Positions 45,212-54,407 of a stretch of DNA of 64,000 nt are shown here, in pieces. The stretch is from Bin5 sp009843665 (GTDB lineage: Bacteria; Chloroflexota; Anaerolineae; Caldilineales; Caldilineaceae), in NCBI GenBank assembly GCA_965220285.1, contig OZ244818.1:620001-684000 (forward strand), written 5' to 3'. Below the pieces are notes generated by a model. That model had not been told where the DNA came from. It searched no databases and saw nothing but the letters and a program-made list of their open reading frames with translations. Position numbers and translations under genes: made by a program. The first letter of the stretch is position 1. Every line of letters starts with the position of its first letter.

Positions 45212-45392
45212 CGAATTTGCAGGAGCGAACAACCATAGACGCTTCCGATTGTCACAATGGCCCCCAAAATCCACGGGTAAGTAACAATTGACCTGTCAGT
45301 TGACCGGCATAATTGGGACTGTCGCGTCTACTGTCGCCCCAAAGGCGGCACACTAATCCACTGTTCCACCATCTTCAAGAGGAGAGACACAC

Positions 45393-47066
45393 ATGAAGCA
45401 GTTACATCCCCGCATTGTAATTACCGCGCTCTTATTGCTTGCGGTTGTTCTAGGCGCGTGCGCGGCGCCGGCGGCGGCCCCGGCTGACTCTGGCGGCGCG
45501 GCTATGGCGGACGAAGGCGGCGAAATGGCCGGTAGGCCGCTGCCGGACGACGCGGCTGAAGAGCAGGTTATTCGCTATGTGACCCGTGATCTCAGCCGGC
45601 TCAATCCGGCTTCGGAGTCCGGTTTCGGCCGTCCCTGGATCTCGCATATGTGGATGCCGTTCTTCCTGCGCGATCGCAACCACGATCTGCATCCCTGGCT
45701 TGCGACCGATTGGGAGGTGAATGACGACAATTCAGTCTACACGATCCACATCAATCCCGATGCCACCTGGTCGGACGGTTCTCCTGTTGTGGCGCAAGAG
45801 GCCATCGATTTCTGGTCATGGGCGCTCAGCCCCAATTGCATAAGCTGCTGGACCTATCTGCGGCTGGGCGTAGTTGAGGGCGCACAGGCAGTAATCGACG
45901 GTGAAGCAGACACGATTTCCGGCCTGACCGCCATTGATGACAAGACGCTTCAGATCACGCTTGCAGACCCAAGCCCGACTTTCATCGCGGCCATGGCCCA
46001 CTACAACACCGGCTTCGTCAAGATGGAGGACGTAAACGCCGATGAGTTCGCGGCTGATGCCAACACCCGCGTCAACGGCCCCTTCCAGATTAAGGTCTGG
46101 GACCTGGATGAGCGCGAGTATGAAATCGTGCAGAATCCCAACTGGTGGGGAGACAGGAAGCCGTATATCGAACGCATCGTTGCCCAATGGTCCAACGACG
46201 AGAACATCACTTACATTATGTGGCAGGATGGCGAGGCCGATATCGCCCACTGGTTCACAAACATCCGCGAACCGCTGCGGGCCGAAAGCCCTGAGTTGTT
46301 CGTGCTGATCCCCTATGCCACGAACTTCTACTTTGCGCTTCACACCTCCAAGCCGCCCTTGGATGACCTCAACGTGCGGCGGGCGCTGCTGCACGCGGTA
46401 GACTGGGATCTGGCCATTAGCGCTGCCTACGAAGGCTCGCGCGATGAACGCGTGATGAAGACACACATCACACCGGAGTTGCCCTGTTTCGTAGCGGATA
46501 ACTGGCCCGACTTCGGATACGATCCGGAACTGGCCAAGCAGGAACTGGCAGCTTCCAAGTATGGCGGACCCGAAGACCTGCCCAAGATCCGCATCTCCAG
46601 CGGCGGCCAGTCGCCCAACTACTTACGCACCGCTGAGATTATGGCGGAGCAGTGGAAGAACGTGTTGGGCATTACCGATGTCGAAATCCGGCCGGGTTGG
46701 GGCGATGCCTGGGGCCAGGAGGCGGACCTTGTTAACGTCCAGCGCAATAGCTGGGGCGCGACAATTCCCGATCCTGCAGCCATGATCACCGGTCTGTGGA
46801 AGTATTACACGAATCCCGATCATGTCGCCTTGGTGGATGATGAGTTGGACGCCATGATGGCCGAGCTTCCCACCCTCGATCCCAACAGCGCTGAGTACTG
46901 CGAAAAGGTCTCTGCGGCAGAGAAGCGGCTGCTCGGCCACTACTATTTCCTGCCCATGATCTGGGACCTGTACGAATATGTCGTGCAGCCATACATCAAG
47001 AACTTCGACGCCAATGTCGACAATAACTGGTCCACGCTTCTCGATATCTACGTAGCCGAGCACTAG
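45393..47066 (+). CDS. ABC transporter family-5 solute-binding lipoprotein (SBP 4)
   Basis: A 557-residue SBP_bac_5 protein. Its Sec lipoprotein signal ends in LGAC (Cys23) and is followed by an Ala/Pro/Gly-rich linker to about residue 45. Markers are ATWSDGSPVVAQEAIDFW, RVNGPFQIKVWDLDE and VRRALLHAVDWDLAI. Sequence and insertions are closest in style to SBP 1, and its permeases also match set 1, so operons 1 and 4 look like relatives of which only one kept ATPases. GAGGAGAG lies upstream of the ATG. Ligand unknown. Confidence 0.92.
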   Translation: MKQLHPRIVITALLLLAVVLGACAAPAAAPADSGGAAMADEGGEMAGRPLPDDAAEEQVIRYVTRDLSRLNPASESGFGRPWISHMWMPFFLRDRNHDLHPWLATDWEVNDDNSVYTIHINPDATWSDGSPVVAQEAIDFWSWALSPNCISCWTYLRLGVVEGAQAVIDGEADTISGLTAIDDKTLQITLADPSPTFIAAMAHYNTGFVKMEDVNADEFAADANTRVNGPFQIKVWDLDEREYEIVQNPNWWGDRKPYIERIVAQWSNDENITYIMWQDGEADIAHWFTNIREPLRAESPELFVLIPYATNFYFALHTSKPPLDDLNVRRALLHAVDWDLAISAAYEGSRDERVMKTHITPELPCFVADNWPDFGYDPELAKQELAASKYGGPEDLPKIRISSGGQSPNYLRTAEIMAEQWKNVLGITDVEIRPGWGDAWGQEADLVNVQRNSWGATIPDPAAMITGLWKYYTNPDHVALVDDELDAMMAELPTLDPNSAEYCEKVSAAEKRLLGHYYFLPMIWDLYEYVVQPYIKNFDANVDNNWSTLLDIYVAEH

Positions 47067-47077
47067 ACATTCAGTAT

Positions 47078-47116
47078 CGAATGAGGAGCGGGAGGGCTCG
47101 CTCCTCATTCGTTTTC
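47078..47116 (+). terminator. strong hairpin between SBP 4 and its permease
   Basis: A perfect 13-bp stem (CGAATGAGGAGCG at 47078-47090, complement at 47099-47111) with an 8-base loop, followed by TTTTC. It starts 11 bases after the SBP stop and is the best intrinsic terminator in the window. Confidence 0.75.
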
Positions 47117-47152
47117 GCTCTTTTCTCTGGACCGTTACCAAGGACGGTTGAG

Positions 47153-48103
47153 ATGTTCGTTTACACGCTGAAACGACTTGCCGTAGCAGTTCCGACGTTT
47201 TTCGCGGTCCTCCTCATCACTTTCACACTCACCGTGGTCAGCCCGTTCGATCCTGTAGAGATGATGATGACCCAGTTTGAGGGGACGCTCGACACGCTTG
47301 CCAAGGAAGAGGTCATTGAAAAGATTCGGGACCAGTACGGCTTGAACGATACCTACTGGGTCCAGTTCACTCGCTGGATTGGACGGTTGTTGCAGGGGGA
47401 TTTGGGTATCTCCATCAACGGTCAACGCAATGTACTGCGCATGATCGTGAAAACCTTTCCCATCTCCTTCCAATTGGGGCTGGCGGGAGCTGTGGTGACC
47501 ACGATTTTGGGAATACCTCTCGGCTGCATCGCCGCGCTCAAACAGAATACATGGATTGACTATACGATTGTCGGAGGAACGCTCGGCTTTCGAACCGTGC
47601 CGGTCTTTGTGCTGGCGCCGCTGCTTCTGGTCCTCTTTGTCCTTGTACTTGATATTATGAGGGTGCCACGCGGCTGGGACGGCCTCTTCCAGACCAAGGT
47701 AATCTTGCCAGTGTTTATTCTGGCGCTGGGGCCCTTGCCTGTCGTAGTGCGCCAGACGCGAGCCGCCGTGCTGGAAGTCTTCTCAATGGACTATGTTCGC
47801 ACTGCCAAGATGAAAGGGTTGGAGATGTGGCGCATCATTATTCGCCACATTCTGCGCAACGCTCTTATCCCTGTCGTCACCACCTTGGGCTTCGTGGCTG
47901 AGGGTCTGATCGTTGGCAGTATTTTCCTGGACAGCATCTTCGCCATTCCCGGATTCGGAGGTGTGGCTGAAGCCGGTTTTCGGGGATTTGATTACCCAGT
48001 CATAATGGGCGTTACGATGGTCAGCGCCATTATGATCATATTGACGAACCTAGCGGTCGACCTAGTGTACCCGTTCCTCGATCCCCGTATAAAGATCGAG
48101 TAG
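47153..48103 (+). CDS. ABC transporter permease, DppB type (set 4)
   Basis: A 317-residue permease. The open frame extends back into the terminator hairpin at 47081, but ATG 47153 gives the family N-terminus FVYTLKRLAVAVPTFF. Coupling loop MDYVRTAKMKGLEMW starts near residue 213; the pore-side motif is FLDSIFAIPGFGGV. As in set 1, the loop after helix 4 has the MRVPRGWDGLFQTK type insertion (MKTTPYGWDGLFSSK in set 1). C-terminus LVYPFLDPRIKIE. Confidence 0.92.
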   Translation: MFVYTLKRLAVAVPTFFAVLLITFTLTVVSPFDPVEMMMTQFEGTLDTLAKEEVIEKIRDQYGLNDTYWVQFTRWIGRLLQGDLGISINGQRNVLRMIVKTFPISFQLGLAGAVVTTILGIPLGCIAALKQNTWIDYTIVGGTLGFRTVPVFVLAPLLLVLFVLVLDIMRVPRGWDGLFQTKVILPVFILALGPLPVVVRQTRAAVLEVFSMDYVRTAKMKGLEMWRIIIRHILRNALIPVVTTLGFVAEGLIVGSIFLDSIFAIPGFGGVAEAGFRGFDYPVIMGVTMVSAIMIILTNLAVDLVYPFLDPRIKIE

Positions 48104-48187
48104 CAGGTGGTAGTACGTTTTGCATCGAGATGCTGGCTCATATTCCACTGATCGCCGTCCAATACCAAAGTCCCGGGACCTTCGTAG

Positions 48188-49180
48188 ATGAGCGAGAGCA
48201 GAGAGACGGAACCGAACGCGAGTTTGGGAGAAGAGATTGCAAAGGAAGGCGCTCTCCAGACGCGGTCTCTCTGGAAGGATGCGGTAGGACGGCTGCTGGG
48301 CAATCGTCTGTCCGTGATTGGGCTAGTCATCACCATACTCCTGCTTATCGCCGCCCTATTCGGTCCATACATCGCTCCCTACACTTATACCGAACAGGAC
48401 TTGCTGAACGTAGCGAAAATGCCCAGCCCCGACCACTGGCTCGGCACTGATGAAATCGGCAGAGACCTCTTCAGCCGCGTGCTGTGGGGCGCGCGCACTG
48501 CGACGCTCGTCGCGATCTTCACCACCTTTATCAGTGTTATCATCGGCGTCATTATTGGCGCCATAGCCGGGTACGGCGGCGCTCTGGCGGACAACATTAC
48601 CGGGCGAATAATCGATATTGTGATGTCGGTGCCGGGCTTGCTTCTGGCGGCTTTGATCGCCGTGTCCATTAAGGAGCCGGTCGTATCGTGGGCAGAAAAC
48701 ATATACGATACGACCGGATTCCCTCTTTTTGCAGATACAACCTGGCTCGATCTGCTGGTGGTTTTTGGTGGCCTGGCCTTTGTTTCCTGGCCCGGCTACG
48801 CCCGCTTGATCCGGGGGCAGATTTTCTCCCTGCGTGAGGAACAGTATATTGAAGCGGCCAAGTCGGTTGGCGTCTCGGAACTGAAGATCGCGCTGCGTCA
48901 CCTTTTGCCCAACGCCATTGGGCCGGTCATCGTCACTTTGACCTTCAGCTTTTCCAGTGCGATGGTCCTCGAATCTTCGCTCAGTTACCTGGGCATCGGC
49001 GTTCAGCCGCCGCAGGCCAGTTGGGGAAACATGATCGCTTCCAACATTGGCAGCTGGTCCTACCGCCCGTGGCTGGTAGCTGTACCGGCGTTGACCCTGG
49101 CCTTCGTAACGCTGGGCATCAATTTCCTGGGCGACGGGCTCAATGACGCCCTCAACCCGAGGTCGAAACGTTCGATCTGA
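48188..49180 (+). CDS. ABC transporter permease, DppC type (set 4)
   Basis: A 330-residue permease. SLWKDAVGRLLGNRLSV precedes helix 1, then LGTDEIGRDLFSRV and, as in set 1, a periplasmic insertion (VVSWAENIYDTTGFPLFADTTW). Coupling loop REEQYIEAAKSVGVSEL is near residue 216. Ends GDGLNDALNPRSK. No ATPase gene follows; the set-1 pair at 14191-16252 would be the nearest structural match. Confidence 0.93.
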   Translation: MSESRETEPNASLGEEIAKEGALQTRSLWKDAVGRLLGNRLSVIGLVITILLLIAALFGPYIAPYTYTEQDLLNVAKMPSPDHWLGTDEIGRDLFSRVLWGARTATLVAIFTTFISVIIGVIIGAIAGYGGALADNITGRIIDIVMSVPGLLLAALIAVSIKEPVVSWAENIYDTTGFPLFADTTWLDLLVVFGGLAFVSWPGYARLIRGQIFSLREEQYIEAAKSVGVSELKIALRHLLPNAIGPVIVTLTFSFSSAMVLESSLSYLGIGVQPPQASWGNMIASNIGSWSYRPWLVAVPALTLAFVTLGINFLGDGLNDALNPRSKRSI

Positions 49181-49328
49181 CGGACGTTTCACCGACCAGG
49201 ACGGATACGAAGGGCGCCGGGTCAATGCGGCCAGGCTGCATGCGCTGCGATAGTTCCCATTCTCCAGAGTTCAGGGCCAGCAAGATCCCCATCGTCAGAC
49301 AAATATAGTGAAAGACTAAGGAGTTACC

Positions 49329-50357
49329 ATGGCAGAGGAAAAGTTGCGCGCGGCCGTAATCGGCGGCGGACTGGGCGGTTCGCACGGATATGCTTATGCG
49401 CGTGCGCCGGAGTACGAGTTGGTGGCCATCTGCGACATCAATCCCGAAGTGTTTCCGCGATTTTTTGAGCGGGCCGAACTTCCTCCCGGCAGCATCAAGC
49501 AGTACACCGACTACCATGAGATGATTGCAGAGGAACGGCTGGACGTCGTCAGCGTGGCGACGCCGGACCACCTGCACACGGACCCGGTTTGTGACGCTTC
49601 AAATGCGGGCGTTCGCGGTGTAATCTGCGAAAAACCCCTGACGACAACGATCAAGGACGCCGACAGGATTATCGAGACGATCGAAGCCAATGGCACGAAA
49701 ATGTCGGTGGACCACACGCGCAGTTGGATTCCTTCTTATCAAGGTGTCAAGAAGGCGGTATGGGACGGTGAGATCGGCGGGCTGACGCGGATCGTGGCCC
49801 ACATGGGGGGACGCCGCTCGATGCTGTTCCGCAACGGCACGCACCTGATCGACGGTGTCTGTTTCTTTGCCAACGCTTCGCCGGTCTGGGTGATCGCCGC
49901 GCACGAGCAAGGCTTTGAGGACTACGGCCCGGTCTACGACGGCAAGGGCGGGAAGGATCCGCAATATGATCCGGGCTCGACGATCATCATTGAGTTTGCG
50001 AATGGCGTGCGGGGGATCGTGAACAGCGCCAAGTTGACGCCCCAACTATTCGAGTATGATCTGCAGGGCCCCAATGGACGCTACTGGCTGACCGACAAAC
50101 ACTGCACGGCCTGGAAGACTGAGGAAAAGGAGGGCACGCCAATTCAGGTGCCGCCGCCGCCGGGGAGAAGCTATATCGATCCTTTTGGCGCCAACCTGAT
50201 CCCAGCAGTACAGGAGATGGCCAATATGGTATTGCATGACGCGCCCAGCAGCTCCTCACCCTACCGGGGCAGGGAGTCCCTAGAGATCATGCTGGCAGCA
50301 CTAATTTCGCAGACAAATGGTAGCGCCAAGATCGAGTTGCCGCTGCCGCGGGAATGA
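49329..50357 (+). CDS. Gfo/Idh/MocA family oxidoreductase
   Basis: A 342-residue NAD(P)-dependent dehydrogenase. The nucleotide motif is AAVIGGGLGGSHGYAYA and the intact catalytic motif VICEKPLTTT carries the lysine. The substrate-side histidine is probably in NGTHLIDGVCFF. The N-terminal half resembles the partial protein at the left edge (shared TDYxEM and DVVSVAT). It is 11 bases ahead of another family member, so the two may act in sequence or as a pair on one sugar. GGAG lies ahead of the ATG. Confidence 0.9.
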   Translation: MAEEKLRAAVIGGGLGGSHGYAYARAPEYELVAICDINPEVFPRFFERAELPPGSIKQYTDYHEMIAEERLDVVSVATPDHLHTDPVCDASNAGVRGVICEKPLTTTIKDADRIIETIEANGTKMSVDHTRSWIPSYQGVKKAVWDGEIGGLTRIVAHMGGRRSMLFRNGTHLIDGVCFFANASPVWVIAAHEQGFEDYGPVYDGKGGKDPQYDPGSTIIIEFANGVRGIVNSAKLTPQLFEYDLQGPNGRYWLTDKHCTAWKTEEKEGTPIQVPPPPGRSYIDPFGANLIPAVQEMANMVLHDAPSSSSPYRGRESLEIMLAALISQTNGSAKIELPLPRE

Positions 50358-50368
50358 GGTAGAGCACG

Positions 50369-51469
50369 ATGTCACGAGACAGGCAGTTGGTCGTGGGCGC
50401 GATTTCCTCGCACGGCCATGAACTGGGTCACGTCAGCGTCCTGGAACAGTTAGAGGAGGTCGGGTCGATTCACGTCTGTGCGGCCACGGACCTGGTCGAC
50501 GTGGAGGAACTGGCGGGCGAGTCGGCACGGGTGGTCGGCAAGTATACCAGCGTGGATGCGCTGCTGGAGCGAACCGACCTTGACGCTGTGATCATGTGCG
50601 CACGCCCCGACCACGCGCCTCCGATCATGGAAAATGTCGTAAGCGCCGGCCTTCCGGTCCTCTACGATAAGCCCGCCTCGACCCGATCTGACGACTTGCG
50701 AAGGGTCGCCGAGCTCGCTCGACGAAAAGGCCTCACCGCCGGGGCCATGCTCCAGTGGCGCTATCATCCGATGACGCTCAGCCTCAAACGCGCTCTGGCC
50801 GAAGGCGCCCTGGGCGATGTAATGACCATCGAAGGTAAGATGCTGAACGGCTTGCTGCAGTACCGGGACACCTCTACCTATTCATTCGATCCGGAGAAGG
50901 CAGGACATGGAATCCTTTCCTGGCTCGGCTGCCACTGTCTCGATCTTATCCTCTATTTGATGGAGGAGAGAGTGGTCGAGGTAATGGCTATGGTAGGCAA
51001 CCTCAATCCGGAGAAAGTCGCGGTAGAGGACACAGGATTCCTGATTCTGAAGTTCGAGAGCGGCCGCATGGGTACCTTTCAGGCCGGCTACCACTTGCTG
51101 GGCGGGAAGGCGACCTACGACTTTTACATTGGCATGCGCGGGACGGAAGGATTCGCAATCTTGCCATATCTTGAGCCCCAGGAGGAGACGTCGGGGGGCA
51201 GCGAAGTCGAGTATACGGCAACCTACTCGCTCTTCAGTGAGGCGCGTGGTTGGAATACAGGCGGGGTGCGCAAGGAACGCTTTACAATACCTCATTCGCC
51301 GGTCTACGGGGGCGTCATGGCGGAGGAGCTCTTCCGCGATTTCTTTGACGCCGCGCAGAGGGGCGCACCGGCGCCGGCGCCAATCGAGGATTCAGTGCAT
51401 ATGCTGGAGATTATCGAGGCGGCCAAGGAGTCATCGGCTACGGGTCGCGCGGTGGGAATCATCAACTGA
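50369..51469 (+). CDS. Gfo/Idh/MocA family oxidoreductase, divergent
   Basis: A 366-residue member with an unusual nucleotide-binding start: VVGAISSHGHELGHVSVL replaces the GxGxxG pattern. The catalytic motif is present as LYDKPASTRSD, Asp-Lys-Pro in place of Glu-Lys-Pro. A histidine in WLGCHCLDLILYLME matches the substrate-side His. The C-terminal sheet domain (FESGRMGTFQAGYHLL) is regular. Its start is 11 bases from the previous stop, indicating one transcript. Cofactor preference is uncertain because of the altered glycine motif. Confidence 0.85.
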   Translation: MSRDRQLVVGAISSHGHELGHVSVLEQLEEVGSIHVCAATDLVDVEELAGESARVVGKYTSVDALLERTDLDAVIMCARPDHAPPIMENVVSAGLPVLYDKPASTRSDDLRRVAELARRKGLTAGAMLQWRYHPMTLSLKRALAEGALGDVMTIEGKMLNGLLQYRDTSTYSFDPEKAGHGILSWLGCHCLDLILYLMEERVVEVMAMVGNLNPEKVAVEDTGFLILKFESGRMGTFQAGYHLLGGKATYDFYIGMRGTEGFAILPYLEPQEETSGGSEVEYTATYSLFSEARGWNTGGVRKERFTIPHSPVYGGVMAEELFRDFFDAAQRGAPAPAPIEDSVHMLEIIEAAKESSATGRAVGIIN

Positions 51470-51486
51470 ACAATGAAAGGCTGGGA

Positions 51487-52206
51487 ATGATGGGCAGCGT
51501 GACCTATCGCGAGACGTTCGAAGATGGGGCGGGCGGCTGGATAGCCTGGTTGGGACCCGGCCAGCCGGCGCCGGCGGTCATCGAGGACAGGGCGCTGGTC
51601 ACGCGCAGCCCGTGGGGTGTCGATTCCAACCACGCTCCGCCGGGGGGCGGCTACCTCCACCTTCTGTTCATCCTACACACTGCTCACCAAGACGATCCCA
51701 GCGGAAGTTATGCACCTCTCCTGGGCGGGAACCGCTTTATCGACGGCGGCTACCCGCGGGATTTCCGCAGTGCGCGCCTTACGGTGCGACTGAAGGGTGA
51801 AGTTGATCTGCAGGGAGCTGAGCTGCGGCTGCACTGCCAGTCGCGGGTGGGGGACAAGGCGATCAACTTTGTACTCACTTCGCAATCTTTCGAGGTGACG
51901 CCGGAGTGGTCGGAGCAGACGATCACGTTGACGCCCGACCCGGAGCAGTGGCTCTGCCTGGGTGCCCGCCACGACCTTATGGACGTGTATGGTTGGGACG
52001 ACATTGACAAGGTGCTGCGGGATGTCGATATTGACATAATCCTCCTATTGCATCCTCTGCAAATTGTGCCTCTGAGCCCGCAGCAGGGGGGCCCACACAT
52101 TGGACGGGCAGAAATAGACTATGAGGTAGACAGAGCCCTGCTTCCTACGGGAGAGATCAGATTGGGGGAAGTGCAGATCGAATTCAGTGACTCTCATCAG
52201 AGCTGA
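51487..52206 (+). CDS. unrecognised 239-residue beta-rich protein
   Basis: No family name can be given. The N-terminus YRETFEDGAGGWIAWLG is the common opening of carbohydrate-binding or concanavalin-like jelly-roll domains, and alternating strands follow (ARLTVRLKGEVDLQGAEL, WSEQTITLTPDPEQW). The C-terminus GRAEIDYEVDRALLP fits a closing strand. No signal peptide and no catalytic motif are visible. Two adjacent ATGs compete for the start. It ends the fourth module, after two sugar-type dehydrogenases, so a sugar-binding or lyase-like role is possible. Confidence 0.6.
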   Translation: MMGSVTYRETFEDGAGGWIAWLGPGQPAPAVIEDRALVTRSPWGVDSNHAPPGGGYLHLLFILHTAHQDDPSGSYAPLLGGNRFIDGGYPRDFRSARLTVRLKGEVDLQGAELRLHCQSRVGDKAINFVLTSQSFEVTPEWSEQTITLTPDPEQWLCLGARHDLMDVYGWDDIDKVLRDVDIDIILLLHPLQIVPLSPQQGGPHIGRAEIDYEVDRALLPTGEIRLGEVQIEFSDSHQS

Positions 52207-52225
52207 GTCGACGCCTCAGGTTGTC

Positions 52226-52666
52226 CGAGCCTCATGAAGCATCGGTGATTCGTTGACACGACTTCATCTACGTGCTAAACTGCCGCCAACATCGGCCATG
52301 TTGAGCCTTCCCCCATGCCAGCCTCGTCGGTAGCTCAGTGATGCACAGAGGCTATAAACCAGTAACAGAGTGGACTGCGTCCAGTGCTGATCGTGGACGG
52401 CGTACCAAGCCAGATGGTAGCTGACGCTCTGCCACGGCAATATCACAAAGATGAGAATAAGCCTATGCGCCCGACTTGAGTTGTCGGAAGAGCAGCACAA
52501 GCGACCTACATGCATGGCGGGCCAAACTAAAGGAAATCCGGAAATGCTCAAGAACAGATTAGAGAGGGGGTAAACGCAGGTCACGCGATCGGGGGGCTGA
52601 CACACTCCCAGTGTATGGTACTTCGCCATTTTTCGTCAGTAACACTTCTCATTCGAGCCTCATGAA
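52226..52666. repeat. 13-base direct repeat bracketing the SBP 5 leader
   Basis: CGAGCCTCATGAA occurs at 52226-52238 and again at 52654-52666, 415 bases apart; the second copy is 17 bases before the SBP 5 start. It could be a duplicated regulatory site or the footprint of an inserted segment. Confidence 0.5.
52253..52281 (+). promoter_or_regulatory. sigma-70-type promoter of the fifth ABC operon
   Basis: TTGACA at 52253-52258, a 17-base spacer and TAAACT at 52276-52281, followed by GCCGCC. The stretch GTGCTAAACTGCCGCC differs from the SBP 1 promoter at only two positions. Confidence 0.72.
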
Positions 52667-52683
52667 CCAAATGGAGTCAAACT

Positions 52684-54384
52684 ATGAAGAAGACGAGACT
52701 TTCTCGCCGTGATTTTCTGAGCGTCTCCGCGACGACGGCTGCCGGCGTTATGCTGACCGCCTGCGTGCCGGCCGCCGTGCCGAGCGACGAGCCTGCGGCC
52801 ATGGCTGAAGCCGAGGCCCCGGCCGAAGAAGCTGCCCCAATGGACGGCGGAACGATGACGTTTTCCACAGGTTCGCCGTGGGGGACTTTCAGCCCGTTCC
52901 GTCCGACCTACCAGTACGGCTACAGCAGCAACACGCCGGCCATGCTGACGCACAGCCGCCTGTTTGACCTCGACCGCAACAACGACACGCACCCGAACCT
53001 GGCATTGGAGTGGGAGATTTCCGACGACGCCACCATTTACTCATTCAGACTGCGCGAGGACGCCAAGTGGCATGATGGCGAGCCGGTCACGGCGAACGAT
53101 GTGGTGAGCACGGTCCGGTTCATCTTGACGCAGGCCACCAATATCAATCCCCGGCGCTGGATCAGTGCCCTCAAGGGTGGACAGGACTTCTATGATGGGG
53201 TAACCGATGAGTTGCCGGGCGTCTACGCACCAGATGACTTCAATGTCGTCTTTGAACTGGAGGAGACAAACGTCGGTTGGCACCTGTCGGCGACGACGGA
53301 CCTTCAGATTCTGCCGGCGCACATTTTCGACGGTGTGGCGCCAGAAGACATCGTAGAGCACCACGCGCCTGCGTGGTATACACCCGAACTGAACATCGGC
53401 TCCGGCCCGTTCAAGTTCGTACGCGCAGAGCGGGACCAGTTTGTGGAGCTGGTGCGCAACGATGATTACTACGGCGGCACGCCCAAACTTGAGCGTATCA
53501 TCTTCAAGAACTTCGGTGCGGCCGACACCCAGTTCATTGCTCTGCAGAAGGGCGAACTGGATGTATGGAACGTCCCACAGGACTTCTACGAGCAGTCCCT
53601 GGAACTGGACAACGTGGACGTCCACCTGGTAAACCGCAACTATATTCGCGTCTTCCTTCTGAACTATGAATCGCCAGTTCTCTCGGACAAGCGAGTGCGG
53701 CAGGCCCTGGCTTACGCTATTGACCGCGAGGGAATCTGCGAAGGTCTGTATTCCGGCCTCTGCGTACCGTACAATTCATATATGGAGATGCGGCCCTGGT
53801 TGGCTGACGGCCTAAACGAGTACGAATACAATCCTGAGAAGGCAAAAGAGCTGCTGGCTGCGGCCGAAGCCGACGGCAACTGGGATCCGAGCAACGTGCT
53901 GCGAGTCAACTGGTATTACAGCGATGCCTTGCACCAAGACATCATGGCCGCGATTCAGCAGAATCTGAAGGCAGTAGGCGTGGAGACACAACTCCAGTAC
54001 CTGGAAGGTACTTCGGCTGTAGAGACACAGGCTGCTTGTGAATTTGAAATGTACTATCAGGGTTGGGGTTTCTCCTTCCCCGAGCAGTACAACTCCTTCT
54101 TCACCGATGCGGAGCGCTGCCGCACGCCTTGGGGCGATCCTGACGCCCAAGCCCTCTTCAATCAGACGGCGACCACGGTCGATCTGGAGGAGCGGATGGC
54201 GATCCACGAGCAGATCCAACGGCGTTTGAATGACGAACTGCCGATGATGCCCTTCCTGCAGTTCATCGGCCCGGTGGCGGTCAACAAGCGGGTCAGCGGC
54301 TTCAACGAGGACTCCCTCTGGAACCGCTACTATCCGTGGAGTAACGGCTACGCCAACGCGGTGAATTGGTCTGTTTCCGGTTAG
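52684..54384 (+). CDS. ABC transporter family-5 solute-binding lipoprotein, Tat-exported (SBP 5)
   Basis: A 566-residue SBP_bac_5 protein. Unlike the other four it has a twin-arginine signal, SRRDFLSVS at residues 7-15, then an Ala-rich core and lipobox LTAC (Cys27), so it should be folded before export and then lipid-anchored. Markers: AKWHDGEPVTANDVVSTV, SGPFKFVRAERDQ and VRQALAYAIDREGICEG. Tat export often goes with cofactor or metal binding, but none is visible. The operon has permeases and no ATPases. Confidence 0.92.
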   Translation: MKKTRLSRRDFLSVSATTAAGVMLTACVPAAVPSDEPAAMAEAEAPAEEAAPMDGGTMTFSTGSPWGTFSPFRPTYQYGYSSNTPAMLTHSRLFDLDRNNDTHPNLALEWEISDDATIYSFRLREDAKWHDGEPVTANDVVSTVRFILTQATNINPRRWISALKGGQDFYDGVTDELPGVYAPDDFNVVFELEETNVGWHLSATTDLQILPAHIFDGVAPEDIVEHHAPAWYTPELNIGSGPFKFVRAERDQFVELVRNDDYYGGTPKLERIIFKNFGAADTQFIALQKGELDVWNVPQDFYEQSLELDNVDVHLVNRNYIRVFLLNYESPVLSDKRVRQALAYAIDREGICEGLYSGLCVPYNSYMEMRPWLADGLNEYEYNPEKAKELLAAAEADGNWDPSNVLRVNWYYSDALHQDIMAAIQQNLKAVGVETQLQYLEGTSAVETQAACEFEMYYQGWGFSFPEQYNSFFTDAERCRTPWGDPDAQALFNQTATTVDLEERMAIHEQIQRRLNDELPMMPFLQFIGPVAVNKRVSGFNEDSLWNRYYPWSNGYANAVNWSVSG

Positions 54385-54407
54385 CGAGTTCATGTAGGGG
54401 AAGAGGA

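Larger units (their letters stand above)
52207..52683. other. long leader of the fifth ABC operon
   Basis: A 477-base gap with a strong promoter at 52253-52281 and a leader of about 400 bases. I see no gene, riboswitch or terminator I can name. A reading frame on the minus strand (52264-52629) has no coding features. Confidence 0.55.

Noticed and set aside
45288..45311. TTGACC followed by CATAAT as a second promoter for SBP 4
   Set aside because: The spacer is only 14 bases; the site at 45137-45165 with 17 bases is better. Kept only as a possible operator.
52320..52400. A GTAGCTCAG segment resembling a tRNA D-loop
   Set aside because: No T-loop GGTTCGAATCC-like sequence or acceptor stem can be paired at the right distance.
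52264..52629. A 121-codon minus-strand frame in the SBP 5 leader
   Set aside because: No ribosome site, odd composition with many Cys/Trp/His, no domain, and it overlaps the promoter of the next operon.
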